The notes under the pieces are model-generated. The model did no database searches, had not been told where the DNA came from, and saw only the letters and a list, made by a program, of their open reading frames with translations. Position numbers and translations under genes: made by a program. A stretch of 64,000 bases of DNA from Scilla litardierei (taxonomy: Eukaryota; Streptophyta; Magnoliopsida; Asparagales; Asparagaceae). This document shows positions 11,619 to 21,025 of this stretch, piece after piece. Each line of letters opens with the position of its first letter. Position 1 is the stretch's first letter. Where the stretch lies: NCBI GenBank assembly GCA_030789695.1, contig CM061142.1, positions 568,593,281 through 568,657,280 on the forward strand. The letters are read 5' to 3'.

Positions 11619-12052
11619 ATGGAATACATGAATTTTTATCGCACAAACAATTGGTATGATACAGAGTACGATATTGCACATAAACATAGGAAGGAGAACC
11701 TCGAGATAGTTAGTTTTAATCAGATAGATTGTGAAACTTTCTTTCAGGCCTGGAGGAGATTCACAGACATAGTATCGAGCTATCTGCAGCATATGTACAC
11801 AAAGAAAGAGCTTATGGAGTCCTTCTTATTAGGACTACGACCACAGCTACAGGAATTTTTGGGAGTCATGATGCCGACAAAGGCGTGGAAGTACATAGAG
11901 TCCTTACAAGAGACTGATCAGATCATTAATGAGACTTTAGAGCGCGATTCAACGGAGCCTTCATGCCTTGATCAAGGAGAGTAAAGCATAGACGTACCTT
12001 TGCAACACTTGAAAGAGGAAGTTCAATTACTCATTCAGACACATGAGGCTAC
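11619..12052 (+). pseudogene. gag: Element X gag-like protein, first part
   Basis: ATG at 11619 after a short AT-rich leader. The protein begins MEYMNFYRTN and has FQAWRRFTDIVSSY, KKELMESFLLGL and ETDQIINETL, typical of the N-terminal gag region of Athila-like elements. One in-frame TAA (11982-11984) interrupts it; the frame then stays open to the Y1 insertion at 12053. It continues in the same frame through 13722-13755 and 25761-26414. The second X copy (29368 onward) repeats the start with few changes. Role by family: capsid protein packaging element RNA. Confidence 0.75.
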
Positions 12053-12403
12053 TGACGTCCCCTGGCTTTTGATCATGCAAGGGTGCAATAGGATAGGGGA
12101 TACCAGATTTAAATATTTATACCGCAAGCGCATGGTGTTGTAGTGTGGTTTGGGGGTGGAACACAGGGAGGCGTGGTTGTGCTTGTGTCTAAGAGGAACC
12201 GGTTCACCCTATGGGTGAGCTAGCCCGAACGATCGATGGTTGTCACGGAAAATAGATGCGAGGGATAAACAATATAAAAGGAAACCTAGGACTTCGGTTT
12301 CCACCCTATCATGTGTTCTCGCTATTACGACCTACAGATAGGAATACGTTCGGATTTAGGGTTTAATGGTGAGACGTTGCCTCTAAGAGTTGTACCAGCG
12401 TCC

Positions 12404-12504
12404 CATGGGCCCGATATTCCGATCGATGCCCATGATGATACGCCGGACTACCCGGGTTCAGTCGGTGGGCATTCCCATGTCCATTAACACCGACCGACTC
12501 CGGG
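12404..12504 (-). other. Two hairpins in the Y1 leader
   Basis: Hairpin 1: CATGGGC (12404-12410) with GCCCATG (12428-12434). Hairpin 2: outer CCCGG (12451-12455) with CCGGG (12500-12504), inner GTCGGTG (12461-12467) with CACCGAC (12488-12494). Both lie about 500 nt downstream of the TATA box on the minus strand, so they would be transcribed. In Y2 the inner stem of hairpin 2 has changed on both sides and still pairs. Confidence 0.6.
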
Positions 12505-13000
12505 AGCATTAAGCTCGCAAAGATAACTCCCAACATCTCATCCTACCGTTCCCACGCGCTAGGATTCAATGTCTACGCTAAGGGCGTGAGCTGTGGCTAG
12601 GGAGTCAACCGCCAAGTTTATTCCCCCTTGGCCCGATGGTCAAATGCGGTCTTTTTCCCGCCGATGACAATGAAACACCCCCCGTAACCATCTAAATTCC
12701 TAATCCCTATCGAAAGCCTAGTCCTATGGACACATTAGGGAGAACCCACGAAGGGGTTTCCACCAAAATCCCAGATTTGGGAACTACTCACAAATCATAG
12801 CTAAAAGGCGATCTAAATGAAAATCAACGGTACAAATCATGATCAAGCAATTGAAATGAAGTAGTAGCAATTCTATAAAGATAGTATTAAAGTTTGAAAG
12901 CAATCAGAAGATTTACAAAAAGCGATAAAATTCCAGCCGTCACCGTACAAGAAAAAGACAAAAAAAATAACAACTCCTGTTTTCTGAAACCTAGGGCAAC

Positions 13001-13470
13001 TATATATACAAATCGACATCACCCGATCTGTTGAAGCATCAACCGATCGGGTGAGCTGCTTAATGCTTCGACCATCGGCTTCGGGGGCTTCAACCGGTCG
13101 CTGAGGAGAGCGGGTGAAGTAAGCGAGTCGTCGGTTTGAGAGATGCAGCATCAGGTCAATCGATCGGTTGAGTATTCAACCGATCGGTTGGAAATGTCCC
13201 CAAAAATGGCCGAGAGTTCTGTCGACTTGGCACGGTCAGCGAACCGCCGGTTGAGCTCTCCGGGTCGTCGTTGGGAAAATCAGCTACAGATGAACCAATC
13301 AGGTGAGATGTCACCCGATCGGTTGGAATTCTGCTCCAAATGGCTGAGAACTCTGCTGTGTTCAACCAGTCGGCGAACCAGTCGGTTGAGCTGATCCTCA
13401 CTCCAGCCTCCGTCCGGGTCGGACACGCGTGCATCACCTGTTCGGTTGGCTGTGTCCAACCGATTGGTTG
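13001..13470 (-). promoter_or_regulatory. Y1 U3 module: CAACCGATCGGTTG palindrome array plus TATA box
   Basis: Between 13018 and 13470 there are about a dozen copies or half-copies of an (A/C)ACCGATCGG(T/G)T palindrome, for example at 13044, 13152, 13170 and 13308. On the minus strand the array ends about 10 bp before TGTATATATA (13001-13010), a strong TATA box. Spacing between copies is irregular. The same arrangement is seen in Y2. Confidence 0.7.
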
Positions 13471-13721
13471 AGGGCTGAAAAATAGCGATCTTCGTCGTTT
13501 GACCCCCTGGATCGCGCGTGACTCCTCCCGTTGCTCCGGGGACTCATGATATCTTCGTTATATGTCCCCTACACTGGTAATCTCCTGCAAATGCACAAAA
13601 ACACAAAGAAGTGAAAGAAAACTAAAAATCCCACGAAAATGGGCACGGGACGACGGAAAACAACGGAAAAACACAAAGAAGAAGTGCGTGAATATATAAA
13701 ATATAAACACACGTCAGCTAC

Positions 13722-13755
13722 ATCCCATCAATTCCAAGAAAACTTCCTTGCTCGG
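13722..13755 (+). pseudogene. gag: Sliver of X gag between Y1 and Z1
   Basis: The 34 bases between the Y1 target duplication and Z1 keep the X gag reading frame, linking 12052 to 25761. The last five (CTCGG, 13751-13755) are the left target duplication of Z1. Confidence 0.75.
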
Positions 13756-14127
13756 TGATCGCACCCCGGATACACGTCCCGAGGCGACGGTTGTAGTTTT
13801 ACCGCAAGCGCACGGTATGGTGGCGAGCGGGTATCGAACACAGGGAGGACGAAAGACCGTGCTTGCTCCTGATCAACCTGGCTATTTAGGAACAGAGATA
13901 ATTGCCTTGGGCGATCCTGTCACAATCGTCAGACAAATTTGCGAAATATCAAATCAAATAAAGAACGTCTAGGGAAAGGGGAATCCCCACTACTCACCGT
14001 ATTTCATAAATGTGGTTTGCCGGTATCAAAATCGCTAGAATGAGAATTTGGATGAACTAGTTGCAACTAAATGTGGAACCAAGCTCACGCTCTCGCGCTG
14101 TTGCCGGTCTATAGCTATCCTAGGTTT

Positions 14128-14422
14128 GGGTCCAATCTCTTGCAAACCCTAGCCTAGGGAAGCTAGCATTAGGATCAACATCATCGTCCAATTGCGCACC
14201 GAGCCCAATCTCTTGCAAACTCGGTCCACAATCTAAATTAGGATAGTTCCTACCCGTCCAATCTCTTGCAAACGGGTATCGGCACGGAATTGCAACCGGA
14301 GGTCCTAGTATCGGTCCAATCTCTTGCAAACCGATATTTCGAAAATCCGACTCCAACCCAATTCGGATTTCTAGGGCTTCCTATCAAATTGGGATCCAAT
14401 CTCTTGCAAATCCCAATTGATA
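14128..14422 (-). repeat. Five-hairpin array with constant loop, 3' LTR copy
   Basis: Duplicate of the array at 24307-24601, where it is described in full. Five copies of CCAATCTCTTGCAA are each bracketed by a different inverted repeat. Confidence 0.85.
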
Positions 14423-14898
14423 TGAATACCTAGCCATCCGTAGTAATTCGATCCCAATCTAATCCCTAATAACAATCCTAGCTCAATTTCTACCAATTCA
14501 ACACAAATAGGAAATAGGGCTTGTAGGGTTCATCCCCACGCCCCGAGACGTGGAGACTACTCACAAATCATAGCAATAGCACAAAAATAATCAATGAAAT
14601 AGGCAATGGAATTCATCACAACAATGATATAAACAATAAAAATAGAGTTTTTGGGGAAGAGAAATGCAAACCAATGTAGATCTTCAATTAATCCAACAAA
14701 AATCCAAGTTTTTCTCTTCTCCAATCACAATTAATAAAGCTAAAAAGTAGACTCAAAAAGCTGCAAAAAATCTGAGAGATAGCTCCAAAACTAGGGTAAA
14801 AACAGAGCTTAAATAGCCCCAAAAATCGTCTAAAAATCCTGACCAAAACGCCCCTGTACAGCCTGTTTTCCGCAAATTTCGCTACAGACAGCGCATCG

Positions 14899-15283
14899 CA
14901 CTCGGCCGAGTGACAAAAGTCGCTCGGCCGAGTGAAAACCCTGTCAATTTTCCAGTAAGTCGGGGGCTTCAGGGGTCTTCAGTTCGGGGGCGGCTCGGCC
15001 GAGTGAGTTGTCGTCACTCGGCCGATGGCTTCACTTCACTCGGGCGGACGGGATTTGCCACTCGGCCGAGTGGGTCTTCTGAAGCTCAGATGGCCGAAAA
15101 ACAGTAACTTCGATATTCAGGAGGGGCTTCGTCTGGGCGCCACTCGGGCGGACGTGGTATCGTCACTCGGCCGATGTGGTCTCCGTCGCTCGGCCGAGTA
15201 CACATGGAAAACGTGTCTGAACGGGTCGGCCGAGCAGTGTCTCGCTGGTCGGCCGAGTGGCTCCTCCACTCGGCCGAGTGGGA
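14899..15283 (-). promoter_or_regulatory. CACTCGGCCGAGTG palindrome array, 3' LTR copy
   Basis: About twelve full or partial copies; the partner array at 25078-25462 is the one upstream of the element's own transcript. In this LTR one copy keeps the intact palindrome where the 5' LTR has CTCGGCTAAG, and another differs by a single C/T. Confidence 0.75.
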
Positions 15284-15576
15284 CACAAAAAATGCCCAAT
15301 CTGATTGTTTTGGCCTCCTCGTCGCTCCTGCGACGTCCATTCTTCTTCCGCTCCTCTCCAACAGCAAAATACCCCTCGGGGAGGTCGTCGGTGGCCGTCT
15401 AGATTACGCGCATCTCGAGATCACTCCTAATCGCGCCAAATCACCTGAAATGCGACAAAAACAACAAATCGTGAAAAGCATCGCAATATCGTCGATATAT
15501 CGTGAAAAAACATGATTTGGGCGATCAAAATGGCATGCAAACATGCGGAGAAAGGGTGTAAAATAAGGAGTGATCA

Positions 15577-15592
15577 AAATCCCCCAAGCTTG
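15577..15592 (-). other. Polypurine tract of Z1
   Basis: On the minus strand CAAGCTTGGGGGATTT lies directly before the 3' LTR. This is the expected start site for plus-strand DNA synthesis. Confidence 0.85.
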
Positions 15593-17601
15593 CCTCTTAC
15601 TCGTCCTCGAGGAAGATAAGTAAAAAGCGAACCCGGTGGATTCGGAAAACGAAAACGGCGAAAAACGAAAAAAATGAAAAACGAAGAAGAATGAAAACCA
15701 AACGAAAATAAAGAAAGAAAGAAAGAAGAGGTAGGATGCTAGATCATTTTCTCAGGACGTGGGTTTCACCTACTCTTATAGCATGCACCGAGTGAGAAAT
15801 ACATGTCAAAGAATCTCATTTTGATATCATAGTAGAATAGTGCAAGTAGAAAATAGAAAACCCACGAACAACGGTATAATCATGAAAAACGGAATGATTT
15901 TAAAATTAACATCGCCTGAATCATCTAAAGCGGTATACAAATCTCAGATCACACACTTTTCAATTGAACGCTTTCTATCTGGAGTATAAGAGTATCACAT
16001 CATAGAATAGAGAGAATAGAAAAGTATGGATTTCATGAAATGAATGCTAGGCTTAGATTTCTGGATTTCGTAAAGCTAGAAACAATCTCACCGAGTATAG
16101 AATATTACTTAGCCTAGGTTGTCGTGCAATGTCAAGTAGTCGCTCTCTCACACATCAATGGATCTCCTCCCCCAAGCTTATTTATAAGCGTGGTGGCACA
16201 AAAATATTTACATCCCCATTTTTATATAGCTCCAAAGGCAAAGAAGGGAAAGAAGAAAGAAAGTAAGCGAGATGGGATCTTTTATTGAGGATTTTTCCTC
16301 TTTTCTCTTTTTTTTTCTTTTCTTTTTCTTTTTTTTTCTTTTCTTTTGCAATAAGCAATATATATACAATGATCCCAACTCAGAGAGAGGTAATGATATA
16401 CAAGAATGTTTTTCTCTCTTTTATTCTTCTCTTTTTTTTTGGAATAAGAGATTTGGAGCTAGGAATTAATAGCGGGGGAAATGCCATAAAATAGAATCAC
16501 TAAGGGGAGATTCACCAATGATTTTTAAAAGTAGAGAAATGATGTTCAAGATTTGTGGAGAAAGAAATAAATATAACTCTCGGCTCACTCTATAAGACAT
16601 GCACGACAACTTCAGCAGGGTAATCTAATCTACTCAGTTTCGATCACAAAAAAGCTAACTAATCCAGATATATCATAGCTAATCATCATTCAATCATCCG
16701 GAAGTGAAGTGTACAATTCATGCATATAGAAGTGATAAAGGAAAAGAAATCAGTACTCCAGATATAGGCATTCAATGCGTGAATCTTGGTGTGTTTTCTG
16801 TGATAGCATACATATGAATATTCAGGCTCAGCTAATAATAAAATTTCATCCATTTTCATGAGGAAAAAGTGTGGGTTACTACTCCTAAATGCAAAGCAAG
16901 TCATAACATATGATATCAGAAATGAAATCTAAGACACGACAAATATAGCATGCATATAGAATAAGCTAACTCCACGTAGACATCATCACAGAAAATTCAT
17001 CTCTAGCATGAGATGAAAAAGAAAGAAGTAAAGATAAAAGGAAAATAGAACTATGCAATGCGGCACACAGGGAAGTAAGGAAAACGTGATGCATGGCAAA
17101 ACAAAAGGAAAATAACGAAAAATGAGTGCAAAAGTGAAAAGCGGTGTGAAAAACTGAAAATAAAGGTGGCAAATCGAAAAAGAACGTGAGAGCTCACTCC
17201 CCCAAGCTAAACGACACAGTGTCCTCAATGTGCAAAGTGTGGCACACAGAGAGACAAGTAATGTGAGGGGCAAGTGAGGATGCATGCATGATGGGAAAAA
17301 AAAAGATAATGAAAGGAAAAAAAGAAAGAAATGAAAATATGATGCGGAAATGATGCATGCACAAACAGGAGTGATATGAAAATAAATACGGCACCAAAAA
17401 CGCTCCCTCTCTCCCAAAAAGATATATATAGATGTGATCAAAATGAGAATCCCAAGTAGATATGATATGATATGCACAAAAAGATATGATCAAAAATATA
17501 ATCCCAAAATAAGTGAGAGGAGGGGGGTGGACAAAAGTGCAACAGGACCCAGCAGAGACGGGCAGCACAACGGCAGGAATGGATAAAGGCATCAAGAGTG
17601 C
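15593..17601 (-). other. Z1 3' non-coding region with extra polypurine-like tracts
   Basis: No believable coding frame in 2 kb. The plus strand is rich in A and G, with T-runs at 16305-16345. The polypurine word AGCTTGGGGGAG recurs: TAAGCTTGGGGGAGG (minus strand of 16166-16180) and TAGCTTGGGGGAGT (17196-17209). A fourth copy is at 21153-21169. A long 3' region after the last gene is usual in Athila-type elements. Confidence 0.7.
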
Positions 17602-19974
17602 CTAAGAAGGCGGTGCCGCGCCGTCTCCGTCCTGAGGCGGAGGGGGTGGTGGTGGTGTAGGCTGCTGAGCTGGGGTGGGCGTGGAAGTGGAGGCAGGTCT
17701 AGTGTGTGTGGAAGTGTGTGTGGGAACCTGCTGGGTGGGCGGGGGTACGCGTGGGAGACGCTCCAGAACCTGTGTAAGGCAGTAGTGGATCTGGGGGATC
17801 AGCTCGAAGCGTCCAGCCATCGTAGAGACGGTGGAGGACAGGGTCCTAAGGTCTCCTCTAAGACCACTCACCGCCAACTCAAGATCACGTATGCTCTGCA
17901 GTACAGTGTCGGGCGGGGGTGGTGCAGAGGGACGCACCGGTCTAGGCTACGCAGGGCGAGGCTGGCGTACGCGAGTGGAGTATGTAACGGGCTCAGCAGG
18001 GAAGGGGACAAAAGGTGCCGCGCCAGCAAATGTGGGCCTGGCCTCAGTGTGAGGCCGGGACGCCGGCTGGTGAGAAGTGGAGGCAGCGGCAGCAAAAGAA
18101 GCGTGCAAAGGTGGCAACGAGGTGGCAAGAGAGGTCAGTGGCCCAGAAGTGTGGACAGACGCCACGACGCTCTCGGAGAATACGGCAGCTGTGGAGACAG
18201 AGGACTCTACCGCTGGGGTGGAAGTGTGTGTACCAAAAGGCGCAATCCCAGCGGAGATCATGCTAGCCATGGTCTCCACGACCGCGGCGAACGAGGGCTC
18301 TCCACTCTCAACAAAGGTCTGCGGGCGCTCGGGGAGTGCGGAGCAAAGAGGCTCGACGGACAGAGGGCCGGAGGTGGCAGCGGGAGTGGTGGGGACAGCC
18401 TCGGAAGTGGTGACAGTGGTTGAAGTGGGCTCAGCAAGAGTACTCTCGACACTGGCAGAGGTGGGGACAGAAGTGTCAAGAGCAGCGGAAACGTCAGGAA
18501 CATGCTGAGGGGCCACAGGGTCGACGGGGTCGGCAGCGGGCTCGGCAGGGTGTGCAGCAGGGTCTGCGGGAGCAGCCTGTGCAGCGTGGGCAGCGTGGGC
18601 CTGCTCGGCCTCCTCGGCCTCGAGCACGTAGGCGGCGGGGATGAGGACATCCATCGCCGGAATCCAGTCAACGTGGGCTGGTGCAATCAGAGTCCGAGCA
18701 GGGCTCGGGAGAATCATGTAATCGGCCCCATAGGGGCCGTGCAACCAGACCCAGTGACGCTCGCCATGCGGACGCATCATCTTCATCCGGGCCATAACGT
18801 CTATCGACAAGGAAGTGGGGCCCGAAACGCGTCGCAGGTCATCGGGTAGGTCCTCGCCGGTCATCTTGGTAAGCAAGGTGATCAGACCGCCGCAGCATAT
18901 CGGTGAGCGAGCGCCCACCGACACAATGATACGGTCTAGAAACCAAGCCGCAATGTCGATCACGACGGCGGGGACAAGCTCGTGTCCATCCCTAGATAGA
19001 GCTCTGGGACGTGTCATCGCATAGAGCATGTAGAGCTCTGGCGTAGACATCGTGCCCGGCTCATATCTGGCCAGAAAGGTGGTCGCCATAAGGCGCTAGG
19101 CAATACGTAGGCAGGGGTGGACAATGGCCGAGGCCTTGGCCCTACTAGGGTCAAAGGCGGCATGGTGGCCTGTAATCCGGGCCCAGAAGGCGCCGGCGTC
19201 GAAAGAAGGTAGGGGGATGTGGGTAGGGCCGTATCCGCGATCGGCTCCGGGGACTGCGGGCCATGAGAAGAATGCTCTCATCATATCGAGAGTGACCTGG
19301 CACTCTCGATCCATGAACCGGAATGAGCATCCCTCATCGGTCCGGGCGATCGAACTCAAAACCTCAAGTGTCGGACGGGTAAAAGTATCCGCCGACACCT
19401 GAAGGAAGTCGCGCCAGCCCACGTTGTCGTACAACGTGAGCATCCCCTCAAGTACCCCCAGGCGTCCTAGGTCAGCGAGGTGTGCAAACCTGGAGGGTAC
19501 GATCGAGCGCTGGGAGATACGGTCGAAGACGGCACGGTGTGCATCGTCTCGGAACGTAATCCCGAGCGGCCCGACCAGTGGAGCCGGTGGTGGTGGCTGT
19601 GGATCGGCAGGGAGAGGCTGTGCGGGCTGTCGGTGCGCTGCAGGCTGTGCGGGGTGTGTGGGGCCTGCAGGCTGTGCTGGGTGTGCGGGGTGTGTGGGGG
19701 ACGGTGGAGGAGAGTCCTCCAACTCGTGGGAGGGGCCGGCATCATCCGACCGCTTCCGCTTGGCGGAAGTTCTCTTCGACCGCGGCCGTGTCCGGGGCGG
19801 CATATCGGCCCCGAGCGCGTGCCGAAAAGTGAAAAGTGCGGCGTGTGCACAAAGAGTGGAAAGAGTATACCCAAACACGCCGCGAGTGCTAAGTAGTGGA
19901 AGCGTGCGAAGTCCGCGCCTCCACGAAGTCCTGAGCAGCCCGTAGAAGCTCCCCTGAGCTCCCCTAAGCTCCAA
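17602..19974 (-). pseudogene. Z1 Athila ORF1-type protein, two in-frame stops
   Basis: The frame opens at 19974, but the likelier start is ATG at 19801-19803, giving MPPRTRPRSKRTSAKRKR, a basic nuclear-localisation-like start. A proline/alanine/histidine-rich low-complexity stretch follows. The conserved core (about 19500-18650) has FDRISQRSIVPSRFAHL, FWARITGHHAAF, AKASAIVHPCLRIA and STPELYMLYAM. These resemble the Athila ORF-1 family, whose role is unknown. The C-terminal half is Ala/Ser/Thr/Pro-rich, then a short coiled-coil-like segment (QSIRDLELAVSGLRGDL) and a polyproline tail. TAG stops at 19096-19098 and 17947-17949 do not change frame and could come from CAG or TGG. A TATA box with its own palindrome array lies upstream at 20351-20698. 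Confidence 0.7.
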
Positions 19975-20350
19975 AAAGCAACCTGCGCATGGAAAAGCGA
20001 TATCAGCGAGTAATAATCAAAATGTATGGAGCAATAGGGGTATAACAGATAGATATGGGAATTGATTCGGGTTTGGGGTTCGATTAATACGCGGATCCTC
20101 AAAAAATACACGAAAAGAGGAGAAAACGGTGAAAATAAGCGAACCGGAGGTGATCGGAGACGGGGCTGCCGGCGGCGACTCGGGCGGGGTCCGGCGACGG
20201 TCGGCCGGCGGTGGCAGGCCGAGCGGCGGTGCGCGCGGGCTTGGTCGGGCGAGTGGGGGGTGAGAACGAAGCGAGTTCAGGCGAGGGTAGGCGAGGGGGC
20301 GCAGGCGGATTTGGGAATTTTCGATTTCGAAATCCGCGCCCCCTTCGTCA
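19975..20350 (-). other. Leader between internal promoter and Athila ORF
   Basis: Non-coding, very C-rich on the sense (minus) strand between 20330 and 20130. Just upstream of the ORF the sense strand reads ...CTTTTCCATGCGCAG/GTT (near 19985-20000), a good splice acceptor with a pyrimidine run and a possible CTGAT branch site, so a leader intron is possible. Not proven. Confidence 0.4.
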
Positions 20351-20698
20351 CTTATATAATAGAAAGTTACGACTCGGCCGAGTGACGTAGTCACTCGGCC
20401 GAGCGAGGCAAATAAAAATTTCTCCCCGATATCGCTTCGGCCGAGTGGCTTTGCCAGCCTCGGCCGAGTGGAGTAAGTCCATTCGGTCGAGTGACTCAAG
20501 CTACTCGGCATGACTCGCCCTAGGAGGGTATCCGTTTTACTCGGCCGAGTGAATATATATACTCGGCCGAGTAGCAGTTATAATGAAATGAGGAAAATAG
20601 ACAGAGAGTTGGGTACATCAGACTTCCCTCGTTCGTGAGCGGCTCGGCCGGACGAACTTCTGGACTCGGCCGAGTGACTAGTATACTCGGCCGAGTGA
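20351..20698 (-). promoter_or_regulatory. Internal promoter-like module of Z1: second CTCGGCCGAG array plus TATA
   Basis: About eleven copies of the LTR palindrome lie here, including ACTCGGCCGAGT at 20372-20383 and further copies near 20392, 20437, 20459, 20540, 20560, 20666 and 20685. On the minus strand the array is followed, about 10 bp on, by CTATTATATAAG (20351-20362), a strong TATA box. The Athila ORF lies a few hundred bases downstream. This repeats the U3 layout inside the element, between protease and ORF1, where RT-RNase H-integrase would be in an autonomous relative. Confidence 0.65.
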
Positions 20699-21025
20699 GC
20701 CTTAATTTCTGCTGTTTATCTTTGTTTTGGCTCTAAACTCCGTCTTTCTTTCTCCAGTCGATTTCCTCCTCCTCCTGAGCGTCGAGCGCCTTCTTGGGGC
20801 GCTCCTCGTCGTCTCGTTCATCCTCCTCATGACGGATCTACCTATCTCCTCTCCTGTCAAGAAAATTCGGACCCGTTATCACGAAATTTTTGGTCGGATG
20901 ACTCAAAATACTAAAAATTTCTAAAACGAAAATAAAGAAAAAGTAAAAATGAAGCAAAAACCGTCGGGTTGCCTCCCGACAAGCGCTCGTTTTAGGTCGT
21001 GAGCTCGACCCCCTATAATTTTCAA
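20699..21025 (-). other. Spacer after the protease
   Basis: Non-coding. Contains on the sense strand GTCGGGAGGCAACCCGAC (near 20968-20985), a short hairpin-forming inverted repeat (GTCGGG/CCCGAC). No trace of RT motifs was seen. Confidence 0.5.

Larger units (their letters stand above)
12053..13716 (-). mobile_element. Solo LTR Y1
   Basis: Starts TGACGT and ends ACGTCA (perfect 6-bp inverted repeat) and is flanked by GCTAC on both sides (12048-12052; 13717-13721). No interior is present, so it is a solo LTR left by LTR-LTR recombination. Orientation is minus: its U5-like block (CCGCAAGCGCATGG, about 12122) and the TATA box read on the minus strand. It resembles Y2 (53477-54810). It lies within the X gag frame, so it inserted after X. 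Confidence 0.9.
13756..15576 (-). repeat. 3' LTR of Z1
   Basis: Pairs base for base with 23935-25755 (offset 10179). Contains the hairpin array (14128-14422), a TATA-like element (14807-14817) and the palindrome array (14899-15283). Confidence 0.95.

Noticed and set aside
14899..15283. CRISPR-like array
   Set aside because: Plant nuclear DNA, irregular spacing, degenerate palindromes, no cas genes; duplicated exactly because it is in an LTR.
14899..15402. Open frames through the CTCGGCCGAG arrays (also 25078-25581, 54992-55332)
   Set aside because: Palindromic, stop-poor, GC-rich repeats are open in several frames on both strands; they lie in LTR U3 regions and show no protein family.
17704..18423. 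Long plus-strand frames opposite the Athila ORF
   Set aside because: Antisense shadows of an Ala/Pro/Ser-rich coding region; the minus-strand frame has the conserved family motifs.
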